DNA of 6,173 bases from Pseudomonadota bacterium (GCA_023454395.1 JAEYFY010000348.1:1-6173); one strand, 5' to 3'; numbered from the stretch's first letter, positions 1 to 6,150 are shown. Numbers and translations: made by a program. Notes: generated by a model from the letters alone, not told the origin.

Positions 1-2
1 TT

Positions 3-754
<752 letters not shown>

Positions 755-755
<1 letters not shown>

Positions 756-1729
756 TGATTAATTTTGGCTCTTTTTATCAACTTATTGCGCAAGATGAGC
801 GCTTATTTCATTGGTTAGATACATTACCGGCTCAATTGTCAGAATGGCGTTCAAATGCGTTACACGGTCACTTTTCTTCTTGGGAAAGAATGCTTGATGG
901 TTTGCCCGAAATTACGCCTACTGAGATTGATTTGAAAAATGGTGTGATTGCTCAGCACACTCCAGCATTAAGCGCAGGCGAACAACTGGGGTTAAGCAAC
1001 GTTTTAAAAAACTTAATGCCGTGGCGTAAAGGTCCCTTTTCACTTTATGGCGTCAATATCGATACAGAATGGCGCTCTGATTGGAAATGGGATCGTGTTT
1101 TACCTCATCTTTCACCGCTTGAAGGTCGTTTAGTATTAGATGTGGGTTGTGGCAGTGGCTATCACATGTGGCGAATGTTAGGTGAAGGCGCAGAATTTGT
1201 TGTAGGGATCGACCCTACTCAACTTTTCTTATGCCAATTTGAAGCCGTCAGAAAATTATTAGGTAATGACCAACGCGCACATTTAATTCCTGTTGGTATT
1301 GAGCAAATGCCTGAATTAAATGCCTTCGATACCGTATTCTCAATGGGTGTACTTTACCATCGCCGTTCACCACTTGATCATTTATGGCAATTAAAAAACC
1401 AATTAGTTTCTGGTGGCGAATTAGTGTTAGAAAGCCTGGTTGTTGAAGGTGATGAATTTCAATGCCTGATCCCTGGTGAACGTTATGCACAAATGCGTAA
1501 CGTGTACTTTATTCCATCAGCAAAAATGCTGAAAGTTTGGCTAGAAAAATGTGGTTTTAAAGATGTGCGTATCGTTGATGAAAACGTTACTTCTTTAGAA
1601 GAACAACGTAAAACAGATTGGATGGTCACGGATTCTTTAGATGCATTTTTAGATGCTGATGATAAAACAAAAACTGTTGAAGGTTATCCTGCGCCTAAAC
1701 GTGCGATATTAATTGCAACCAAGCCTTAA
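755..1729 (+). CDS. cmoB: tRNA U34 carboxymethyltransferase CmoB
   Basis: CmoB transfers the carboxymethyl group of carboxy-SAM to 5-hydroxyuridine at wobble position 34, giving cmo5U in tRNAs that read four-fold degenerate codon boxes. Length (324 residues) matches the E. coli protein (323). The N-terminal helical part (about 1-90) leads into the highly conserved block [20 protein letters not shown] at 87-106. The methyltransferase core follows, with LDVGCGSG at 128-135, GIDPTQLF at 151-158 and [12 protein letters not shown] at 195-206. Lys92, Trp106, Lys111, Tyr201 and Arg316 match the E. coli ligand residues (one lower there), so an active enzyme is expected. The start ATG overlaps the cmoA stop by one base and needs no separate promoter. 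A perfect inverted repeat begins 17 bases after the stop and may terminate the cmoAB transcript. Confidence 0.98.
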
Positions 1730-1741
1730 TTTTTTTATTGA
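1713..1741 (+). promoter_or_regulatory. Weak candidate sigma-70 promoter for the membrane-protein gene
   Basis: TTGCAA (1713-1718) is separated by 17 bases from TATTGA (1736-1741), a fair -35/-10 pair inside the end of cmoB. Transcription would begin near 1748, just at the inverted repeat, so an mRNA from here could not use the TTG at 1738 and would need a later start. No other support. Confidence 0.25.
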
Positions 1742-2661
1742 GATCTAAAGGGATATCAAGTTATTTAATATCCCTTTCTTTCATAATATTCATCTTGGTT
1801 TTTATTAAAGACACCCTGTATGCCCCCTTATTTGCAGATAAACAATTAAAGAAATTTATGGCAAAAACACCAAAGAGCAAAGTTGCTACTCAAAAAGAAA
1901 TAACACAAAAAAAACAACACGCTCTTTTGCAAAAGAAAAAGAATAAGCGTCAGCAATATGATGATCCTATTTTTTCATCCTTTGTAGAAAACACATCAGC
2001 AAAATACCTCCCACTAACGCCATTACAACGAGGGGTACAACTCTTTTTTTCATTATTTGACTATGCTACACAACTTTTATATATCGCTTTTATTATTACC
2101 GTTTGGTGGTTTCCTGAACATTTCTCAGTTCAAACAATTTATAATCTCACCGTTTTATTTTTATTTGAGTTTATTCTCGTGCATTCAGGTGTTTTTATGG
2201 CTGCATTTGCTCGTACTAAACTTGTTTTTGCTCTTATTCCCTTTTATGGAATATTTGCACTGATTATCAATAGTATGATTATGGGTGATGAAAACTTGAT
2301 CCTTTGGCTCTATGCTGTGATTGTTGCTAATCGAATTATCAATGGTTACCAAGTAAAAACTAAAGAAGAAATGGGGAAGAATTTATTTTATTCTGCGCTA
2401 TTAGTTTTAAATTTTATGCTCTGCCTTTTTTCTGTCATGATTTTTAAGTTCTTAGTTCCTTATGGTGGATTAACACCTCAATATTTAAATAAAATTGACT
2501 ATCTTTATTTAATTCCACAGCATAGCGATTATTTTAATGTTCCACATGTTGGTATGGCTTACGGCACATTATTCTATGGTATTCCTTTAGTTTTTATTAC
2601 GATAAATAGCGTCTCCTCTATTTATCCGCGTGTAATACAAAAACTAAAACAAGCAAAATAA
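1738..2661 (+). CDS. Unrecognised multi-pass membrane protein (start uncertain)
   Basis: I do not recognise this protein and assign no function. From the TTG at 1738 it is 307 residues. Hydrophobic segments, read by eye, lie at about 8-24, 112-126, 134-156, 162-181, 187-199, 216-240 and 273-292. Residues 35-75 are very lysine-rich and contain an A8 run (1907-1914). The fourth segment region includes FEFILVHSGVFM (143-154), with Glu144 and His149 that could face each other in the membrane. The start is doubtful: the TTG has no Shine-Dalgarno, early codons include AGA, GGG and several ATA, and a terminator-like hairpin sits at 1747-1777. The first in-frame ATG is at 1858 (267 residues) and would put the lysine-rich stretch at a cytoplasmic N-terminus, fitting the positive-inside rule; its Shine-Dalgarno (AAAG) is also weak. 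Sampled lines are about 25-37% G+C, below cmoA, suggesting recent acquisition. The uninterrupted frame makes a real gene likely. Confidence 0.72.
   Translation: MRSKGISSYLISLSFIIFILVFIKDTLYAPLFADKQLKKFMAKTPKSKVATQKEITQKKQHALLQKKKNKRQQYDDPIFSSFVENTSAKYLPLTPLQRGVQLFFSLFDYATQLLYIAFIITVWWFPEHFSVQTIYNLTVLFLFEFILVHSGVFMAAFARTKLVFALIPFYGIFALIINSMIMGDENLILWLYAVIVANRIINGYQVKTKEEMGKNLFYSALLVLNFMLCLFSVMIFKFLVPYGGLTPQYLNKIDYLYLIPQHSDYFNVPHVGMAYGTLFYGIPLVFITINSVSSIYPRVIQKLKQAK
1747..1777 (+). terminator. Possible cmoAB terminator hairpin
   Basis: A perfect 10-bp inverted repeat: AAAGGGATAT (1747-1756) and ATATCCCTTT (1768-1777), with an 11-base loop. It is followed by CTTTC, so the descending arm plus tail is pyrimidine- and T-rich, and the ascending arm starts with A's. 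The stem has only three G:C pairs, so termination strength is uncertain. Its place 17 bases after the cmoB stop is typical of a terminator. It lies inside the first codons of the next open reading frame if that frame starts at the TTG at 1738. Alternatively it is a 5' stem of that gene's own mRNA. Confidence 0.45.
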
Positions 2662-2691
2662 ATACAGAACAATAATTCTAAAATAGAACAC

Positions 2692-2720
2692 TTGTTGTTC
2701 ATCTTTATTCATGTTTAAAT
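2692..2720 (+). promoter_or_regulatory. Weak candidate promoter for the ABC-F gene
   Basis: TTGTTG (2692-2697), 17-base spacer, then TTAAAT (2715-2720) preceded by TG (2712-2713) as in an extended -10. Transcription would start near 2727, leaving the two-codon ORF and all pairing segments in the leader but excluding the start of the 14-codon ORF. Another -10-like TAAAAT lies at 2679-2684 without a -35 and would include both small ORFs. The choice cannot be settled from sequence. Confidence 0.25.
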
Positions 2721-2755
2721 ACGCGCGTTATCACTCCAATTATTTCTCTTTCTAA
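2711..2755 (+). CDS. Possible 14-residue leader peptide
   Basis: ATG at 2711 opens MFKYARYHSNYFSF and ends at TAA 2753-2755. Six of fourteen residues are Phe or Tyr, plus one His, an unusual make-up that could suit a stalling or amino-acid-sensing peptide. Against it, there is no clear Shine-Dalgarno upstream, and one candidate promoter would start downstream of its ATG. Its stop is 29 bases before pairing segment 1, so a ribosome paused at its end would not by itself cover that segment. Its TAA overlaps the purine-rich AAGAAGG (2754-2760) that may serve the next mini-ORF, which would allow coupling. Confidence 0.3.
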   Translation: MFKYARYHSNYFSF

Positions 2756-2772
2756 GAAGGCACTTCCCTACG

Positions 2773-2781
2773 ATGAACTAA
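2773..2781 (+). CDS. Possible Met-Asn minimal ORF in the leader
   Basis: ATG AAC TAA. A purine-rich AAGAAGG lies at 2754-2760, 12 bases upstream, which is longer than the best spacing. The stop ends three bases before pairing segment 1 (2784). A ribosome sitting on this ORF would cover roughly 12-15 bases past its P site and so mask segment 1, the position required for an attenuation leader. Two-codon minigenes are known to be translated (for example phage lambda bar genes), but translation here is inference, and an ATG-AAC-TAA could occur by chance in AT-rich DNA. Confidence 0.3.
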   Translation: MN

Positions 2782-2783
2782 AT

Positions 2784-2923
2784 TCTGCCAGAAAATTTCT
2801 CAAATACCTTTTCGGTATTCATTTTCTGTTACTGGCAGACAATAATTTATTTCGTCGCATCTAAAAAAGATCTCGGCTGTCTGCCACCTATTTCGCTTAG
2901 GAGGTCTTACTATGACAATAGCC
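2784..2923 (+). promoter_or_regulatory. Putative translational attenuator with four pairing segments
   Basis: Segment 1 TCTGCCAG (2784-2791) pairs perfectly with segment 2 CTGGCAGA (2832-2839). Inside that helix AAAAT/ATTTT (2792-2796 with 2821-2825) and AATACC/GGTATT (2803-2808 with 2814-2819) also pair. Segment 2 can instead pair with segment 3: TGGCAGACA (2833-2841) with TGTCTGCCA (2878-2886), 9 bp. When free, segment 3 and its flank can fold onto the translation start: GGCT/AGCC (2875-2878 with 2920-2923), GTC/GAC (2879-2881 with 2914-2916) and ACCT/AGGT (2886-2889 with 2902-2905), burying the Shine-Dalgarno. The OFF state would be 1:2 plus 3:4; the ON state 2:3. This matches the ermC logic, in which a ribosome stalled on a leader ORF masks segment 1. 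All pairings were found by eye; no folding energies were calculated. Confidence 0.5.
2899..2904 (+). promoter_or_regulatory. Strong Shine-Dalgarno of the ABC-F gene
   Basis: AGGAGG lies seven bases before the ATG at 2912, near-ideal in sequence and spacing. It fixes the start codon. So strong a site next to the complementary ACCT (2886-2889) and CCTA (2887-2890) fits a gene controlled by hiding or exposing its ribosome-binding site. Confidence 0.9.
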
Positions 2924-4486
2924 TGTCACTTCTCACAACTTAATATCGAATTTAATCAAGAAGCTCTTTTTCCGCCATTAACTCGCTCACTGGCTTGCCA
3001 GCAAAATGCATTAATTGGCCACAATGGTAAAGGGAAATCAGTACTATTAAGATTATTAGCACAAAAAATATTACCAACTTCAGGTCAAGTTAACTGGAAT
3101 ATGCCTTTCGTTCACGTTGATCAATTAACGCGATTACAAGGCGATACACTTGCTCAAGCTTTAGATATTCATGAAATGTATCAAGCATTCCAACATGTTG
3201 ATGACGGTATTGCCACCTTAGAAGATATTGAGTTACTTGATGGCAAATGGCAACTTCCTGTCATGTGGCAGAATTTATTAGATTCGGCACAACTTCCCGT
3301 CGCATTAGATACCCCTATTGCGCATCTAAGTGGCGGAGAACAAACACGTTTGGCTCTTTGTCGCGCTTTTTTATGCGAAGAGAGTTTTCTGCTGTTAGAT
3401 GAGCCAGATAACCATCTTGATTATCAAGGACAACAATGGCTAATAAAACAATTAGCTCAGCACAAAGCTGGCTCTCTTATTGTTAGTCACAATCGAAACT
3501 TGCTCTCGTATGCTGATACTATTCTTGAATTAAGTGAAAAAGGCTTATCTGAATATGGCGGAAATTATACGTTATATGAAACACAAAAAAGTGCGGAAAT
3601 AACATCATTGGAAGCCGCAAGTGATCGACTAAACAGCCAAATTAAAAATGAGAAACGCCAGCAACAAGCAACATTACAAAAAGCAGCACAACGGAAACGG
3701 CAAGGCGAATCAATTAGGCAAAGTGGCTCTCAGTGCCTACTTTTACTGGATATGCAAAAAAACAGAGCAGAACAACGCCAATCTGCCGTAGCAAAACGGC
3801 ATCAGCGTGTAATCGATGATATGCAATCTCAAAAACAAGGTGTCGATGAAGAAAAAGCACAGGTTCATCAGCAGAAAATGGTATTGAATTATCAAAGTGA
3901 CGGTCGTCGTTTAAATATATTTGTTAATAATCTTCAACTTCCGTATGGTTATCAACACCCTATTTCATTTTCAGCTTACGGCAATGAACATTGGCATATT
4001 AAAGGTAAAAATGGCTGTGGAAAATCAACATTATTAAAATGTTTAATTGAACAATTTGCGCCCCTTTCTGGTGAATTTCGTCTCAACAAAGACTATTGCT
4101 ATCTCGATCAACATCTTGCTTTACTTGATAAAACATTGCCGGTTGCACAGGCACTACACCAATATCAATCTGCGATTTCTGTCGAGCAATGGCGAACACG
4201 TCTTGGAATGTTGAGAATTAGAGGTGATAAATCTTTACTACCACTTGAAAAACTCAGTGGCGGCGAACAATTAAAAGCAACGTTATTAGCTTTAACACAT
4301 AGCCCCAAACCACCTGCCGTATTATTACTTGATGAGCCAGATAATCACCTTGATATCGAATCTAAACAACTATTGGAAAATCTACTTGTTGAATATCAAG
4401 GTACATTGTTACTGGTTTCGCATGATGACGCTTTTGTTGAACGCTGCGGCATTACACATACGCTGTTATTAGACGCAATGATATAA
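2912..4486 (+). CDS. ABC-F family ATPase (ribosome-associated type)
   Basis: A soluble 524-residue protein with two ABC ATPase domains and no membrane segments, the hallmark of ABC-F (EttA/Uup/Msr/Vga-like) factors, which act on the ribosomal E site and are not transporters. Domain 1 has Walker A GHNGKGKS (36-43), signature LSGGEQ (139-144), Walker B with catalytic Glu164, and switch His193. Domain 2 has Walker A GKNGCGKST (365-373), signature LSGGEQ (448-453), Glu475 and His504. A charged, Gln/Lys/Arg-rich helical linker of about 110 residues (about 220-330) has a hydrophobic tip LLLLDMQ (276-282), the position that reaches the P-site tRNA or peptidyl transferase centre in characterised members. 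No clear Arm insertion and no C-terminal extension are visible. Both Walker B motifs read DEPDNHLD, whereas DEPTNHLD is usual. Both ATP sites look intact. The subfamily is not identified; it could be an antibiotic-resistance or a housekeeping translation factor. The leader suggests induction. Confidence 0.9.
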   Translation: MTIACHFSQLNIEFNQEALFPPLTRSLACQQNALIGHNGKGKSVLLRLLAQKILPTSGQVNWNMPFVHVDQLTRLQGDTLAQALDIHEMYQAFQHVDDGIATLEDIELLDGKWQLPVMWQNLLDSAQLPVALDTPIAHLSGGEQTRLALCRAFLCEESFLLLDEPDNHLDYQGQQWLIKQLAQHKAGSLIVSHNRNLLSYADTILELSEKGLSEYGGNYTLYETQKSAEITSLEAASDRLNSQIKNEKRQQQATLQKAAQRKRQGESIRQSGSQCLLLLDMQKNRAEQRQSAVAKRHQRVIDDMQSQKQGVDEEKAQVHQQKMVLNYQSDGRRLNIFVNNLQLPYGYQHPISFSAYGNEHWHIKGKNGCGKSTLLKCLIEQFAPLSGEFRLNKDYCYLDQHLALLDKTLPVAQALHQYQSAISVEQWRTRLGMLRIRGDKSLLPLEKLSGGEQLKATLLALTHSPKPPAVLLLDEPDNHLDIESKQLLENLLVEYQGTLLLVSHDDAFVERCGITHTLLLDAMI

Positions 4487-4489
4487 AAA

Positions 4490-4513
4490 AACTGCGCCAT
4501 AAAAGGCGCAGTT
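4490..4513. terminator. Bidirectional intrinsic terminator between ABC-F gene and cutC
   Basis: AACTGCGCC (4490-4498), six-base loop ATAAAA, GGCGCAGTT (4505-4513): a perfect 9-bp GC-rich stem. On the minus strand the stem runs straight into a T-tract (the plus-strand A-run at 4485-4491), making a strong terminator for cutC. On the plus strand the tail CTAAACG lacks a T-run, so it would end the ABC-F transcript less efficiently. It lies between two convergent genes, 3 bases after one stop and 23 bases after the other. Confidence 0.9.
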
Positions 4514-4536
4514 CTAAACGATTTAATCTGTTTCAA

Positions 4537-5289
4537 TCAAGATGCTAATGGCGCATGAATACTCATAATATCTTTCATTGCTTCAACAGTATCTTCATCC
4601 ACGCAATAATGCGTAAATTCATCAATCTCACTGTCAGAGCTCATCGTTACACCCGCTTTGCGATAAATCATGGTTGAAGGTGCCACTTTTCCTGCTGAAC
4701 TGTGTATTTCTTTTAATCCTGCATCTAGGAATTTTTGGATATTACTCAGCCTGACACCTGCGCCAGCCATAATGATAGGGCCTTGTGTTTTTTCATTTAA
4801 CGTTCGTAATAATGGCAACCCTAATTCTGCATTCGCCTGCTGCCCTGAGGTTAAAATACGAGAAACACCTAGCTGAGTCAGTTGTTCTAGCGCTAATAAT
4901 GGATTAATGCACATATCAAAAGCACGATGAAAAGTAATAGCTAAGGGACCTGCAAGCTCCATTAGAATTTCCATTTTAGGCAAATCAATATGCCCTTCTT
5001 CATTTAAAAGACCAACAACGGCCCCTGAAAATCCCATATCACGGATCAAACTAATATCATTTTTCATTGCTGAAAAATCAGCTTGTGTATAACAAAAATC
5101 GCCACCACGCGGACGAACGATAGGATGAACGGGAATACGAACCAGATCTCTGACTTGTCGTAGCATTCCAAAACTTGGCGTAATACCGCCTTCTGCCGGA
5201 CTTGTACACAGCTCTATTCTGTCTGCACCAGCTCGTTCTGCTACCAACGCGCATTCAGCGCCAAAACAACAAATCTCCAATGTAGTCAT
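4537..5289 (-). CDS. cutC: CutC family protein (copper homeostasis)
   Basis: A 250-residue cytoplasmic TIM-barrel protein matching E. coli CutC along its whole length. Family motifs are GADRIELC (21-28), RPRGGDFCY (59-67), TFHRAFD (119-125), LTSGQQ (146-151), MAGAGV (174-179) and HSSAG (196-200), with Cys7, Cys8, Cys28 and Cys66 among possible metal or thiol residues. The name comes from copper-sensitivity work. In E. coli the copper phenotype was later attributed to the MicL small RNA made from the cutC 3' region, so the enzymatic role is unresolved. A longer frame opens at an ATG ending at 5304, but that ATG directly abuts its AAGG. The inner ATG (5287-5289) has GGAGAGGG at proper spacing and yields the family N-terminus MTTLEICC, so I use it. 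It may be cotranscribed with yecM, whose stop is 154 bases upstream. Confidence 0.96.
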   Translation of the reverse strand: MTTLEICCFGAECALVAERAGADRIELCTSPAEGGITPSFGMLRQVRDLVRIPVHPIVRPRGGDFCYTQADFSAMKNDISLIRDMGFSGAVVGLLNEEGHIDLPKMEILMELAGPLAITFHRAFDMCINPLLALEQLTQLGVSRILTSGQQANAELGLPLLRTLNEKTQGPIIMAGAGVRLSNIQKFLDAGLKEIHSSAGKVAPSTMIYRKAGVTMSSDSEIDEFTHYCVDEDTVEAMKDIMSIHAPLAS

Positions 5290-5294
5290 ATCAT

Positions 5295-5302
5295 CCCTCT
5301 CC
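5295..5302 (-). promoter_or_regulatory. Ribosome-binding site that decides the cutC start
   Basis: On the minus strand GGAGAGGG (5302-5295) is followed five bases later by the ATG at 5289-5287. The competing ATG at 5304-5302 overlaps the first base of this element and has only AAGG with zero spacing. This favours the shorter protein. Confidence 0.75.
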
Positions 5303-5330
5303 ATCCTTAATATAGAAAGTAATCAGAAAA

Positions 5331-5360
5331 TAAATATCATTTCTCAGCGATTACTAACAA
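5331..5360 (-). promoter_or_regulatory. Weak candidate cutC promoter
   Basis: On the minus strand TTGTTA (5360-5355) is followed after 18 bases by TATTTA (5336-5331), with TG just before it as in an extended -10. Transcription would start about 35 bases upstream of the cutC ATG. Both hexamers are poor matches to consensus, and cutC could also be read from yecM. Confidence 0.25.
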
Positions 5361-5386
5361 TAGTTGTCGAATCTTGTAATTCATTC

Positions 5387-5418
5387 AATTCTGCTATCAG
5401 AATTTTGTGCTGACACAA
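5387..5418. repeat. Two adjoining perfect palindromes upstream of cutC
   Basis: AATTCTG-CTAT-CAGAATT (5387-5404) is followed immediately by TTGTG-CTGA-CACAA (5405-5418). Both are perfect inverted repeats with four-base centres and no gap between them. Neither is followed by a T-tract in the yecM/cutC direction, so they are not convincing terminators. They could be operator half-site pairs or RNA hairpins in a yecM-cutC transcript. They do not match operators I know, including the CueR copper site. Confidence 0.5.
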
Positions 5419-5431
5419 GCAAACTATTTTC

Positions 5432-5459
5432 TGAAAGTGTCGTTCAACACTCACTTTCA
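5432..5459 (-). terminator. Possible weak hairpin at the end of yecM
   Basis: TGAAAGTG (5432-5439) and CACTTTCA (5452-5459) form a perfect 8-bp inverted repeat with a 12-base loop, overlapping the last yecM codons and stop. On the minus strand the hairpin is followed by GAAAATAGTTT, without a real T-run, so termination is likely partial at best. Read-through into cutC is plausible. Confidence 0.3.
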
Positions 5460-5998
5460 ACGATTTCAAGTAACGAATAAGGATGATACTTCACAGTGAC
5501 TTTTCCATTAGAAATAGCCACCGTTGGATTAGGTAAACGCTCTTTCTCACCTTTAGGTTCGCTGATTTTTAAGCTAACACTCTCTGGTAACGTTTCGGGT
5601 AAAAAAGACATCACTTTATTCACGAGAAAAGCGGGTTCGACGGAGATCACTTGCTCAATATGCTCCCAACCTTGGTATTCATATTTTTTATTCGTAGGAA
5701 AAGGTAATTCAACAATAGAAACAGATTGATTCAGAATAGTTAACGGTGTTTCTAATTGAAATAGATATATTGGGCGTCCATTAATCACATTATCAGAAAT
5801 ACACTTTCCACACTGGCTTAATCCTGTTCGCCACTGCTCTGCCAATGCCAAATCGTGACAACGTAACGATACATGATCAGTGCGATAGACGGATAAATCT
5901 ATGCCCAAACTATCGGCAAATGACGTCATATTTTCTTCAAACAAAGAAAGCTCGTGAGTTAAATCATTTAATTGAGAAATTGAAGAAAATAACACCAT
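5444..5998 (-). CDS. yecM: YecM family protein (VOC-like fold, putative metal-binding)
   Basis: The 184-residue protein is collinear with E. coli YecM (about 188 residues), which has a solved vicinal-oxygen-chelate-like structure and was proposed to bind metal, but has no proven reaction. Conserved blocks are TDHVSLRCH (40-48), INGRPIYLF (72-80), SIVELPFP (94-101), GWEHIE (110-115), PKGEKERLPNPT (148-159) and VKYHPYS (169-175). His42, Glu97, His113 and His172 are plausible metal ligands by position. The ATG at 5998-5996 has AAGG (minus strand, 6011-6008) nine bases upstream, a good ribosome-binding site. It is divergent from argS and upstream of cutC on the same strand, exactly as in E. coli. 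The protein is slightly short at its C-terminus (ends ESEC). Confidence 0.95.
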   Translation of the reverse strand: MVLFSSISQLNDLTHELSLFEENMTSFADSLGIDLSVYRTDHVSLRCHDLALAEQWRTGLSQCGKCISDNVINGRPIYLFQLETPLTILNQSVSIVELPFPTNKKYEYQGWEHIEQVISVEPAFLVNKVMSFLPETLPESVSLKISEPKGEKERLPNPTVAISNGKVTVKYHPYSLLEIVESEC

Positions 5999-6061
5999 TT
6001 TGAATAACCTTAATGAAAAAACAGAGAAAAAACCTTAAAGATAAGCCCGAGATGGTAGCAT

Positions 6062-6090
6062 GTTCTAGCCGGAATATGTTATAAATTCAA
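6062..6090 (-). promoter_or_regulatory. Candidate yecM promoter
   Basis: On the minus strand TTGAAT (6090-6085), 17-base spacer, TAGAAC (6067-6062), each four of six to consensus. Transcription would begin near 6055, giving an untranslated region of roughly 55 bases. It overlaps the candidate argS promoter face to face, so the two could interfere. Confidence 0.3.
6077..6085 (+). promoter_or_regulatory. Candidate argS extended -10 promoter
   Basis: TGTTATAAA: an extended -10 with TG at 6077-6078 and TATAAA at 6080-6085. No good -35 lies at the right distance. Transcription would start near 6092 and give a leader of about 80 bases that includes the hairpin at 6114-6142. A second -10-like TATAAG at 6108-6113 is an alternative. 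Confidence 0.4.
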
Positions 6091-6113
6091 GGTTAATCCT
6101 AATTCTTTATAAG

Positions 6114-6150
6114 AAACCTGTCAGACTTTTGTCGTCAGGTTTTATTTTCT
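6114..6150 (+). terminator. Terminator-like hairpin in the argS leader
   Basis: AAACCTG (6114-6120) pairs with CAGGTTT (6136-6142). Inside, GAC (6124-6126) can pair with GTC (6131-6133) over a TTTT loop, leaving a small internal loop. The stem is followed by TATTTTCT. This is the shape of an intrinsic terminator, yet no plus-strand gene lies upstream before position 4486. It therefore falls between the likely argS promoter and the argS start, as an attenuator would, or it ends a short transcript. Confidence 0.45.

Larger units (their letters stand above)
2662..2911 (+). other. Intergenic leader region of the ABC-F gene
   Basis: This 250-base gap holds no long gene. From left to right I see a small hairpin GAACA-CTTGT-TGTTC (2686-2700) that could weakly end the upstream transcript, a 14-codon ORF (2711-2755), a two-codon ORF (2773-2781), a set of mutually exclusive complementary segments (2784-2905), and a strong Shine-Dalgarno (2899-2904). 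A local hairpin ATCT-AAAAA-AGAT (2859-2871) sits in the loop between segments 2 and 3. The amount of pairing is more than an ordinary 5' untranslated region needs. Confidence 0.7.

Noticed and set aside
1248..1490. An 80-codon minus-strand frame inside cmoB.
   Set aside because: It lies wholly within the strongly conserved coding part of cmoB and has no family resemblance. It is a shadow frame.
2057..2263. A 68-codon plus-strand frame inside the membrane-protein gene.
   Set aside because: Its hydrophobicity simply reflects T-rich DNA read in a second frame; it has no ribosome-binding site and no independent support.
2686..2700. GAACA-CTTGT-TGTTC as the terminator of the membrane-protein gene.
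   Set aside because: The stem is only 5 bp with two G:C pairs, and no real T-tract follows. It is mentioned in the intergenic entry but not called as a terminator.
2682..2861. A 60-codon open frame through the ABC-F leader that looks vaguely protein-like.
   Set aside because: It has no ATG, GTG or TTG start, no ribosome-binding site and no recognised motif, and it overlaps the pairing segments. Its openness is probably chance, though a decayed gene fragment cannot be excluded.
2912..4486. Reading the two-ATPase protein as part of an ABC transporter with the upstream membrane protein as its permease.
   Set aside because: Two ABC domains fused by a charged helical linker without membrane segments is the ABC-F layout. 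The membrane protein is separated by a 250-base regulated leader and does not look like a known permease.
4670..4876. A 68-codon plus-strand frame opposite cutC.
   Set aside because: It is antisense to conserved cutC motifs and shows no signals of its own.
5496..5729. A 77-codon plus-strand frame opposite yecM.
   Set aside because: It is antisense to conserved yecM blocks, with no ribosome-binding site or recognisable product.
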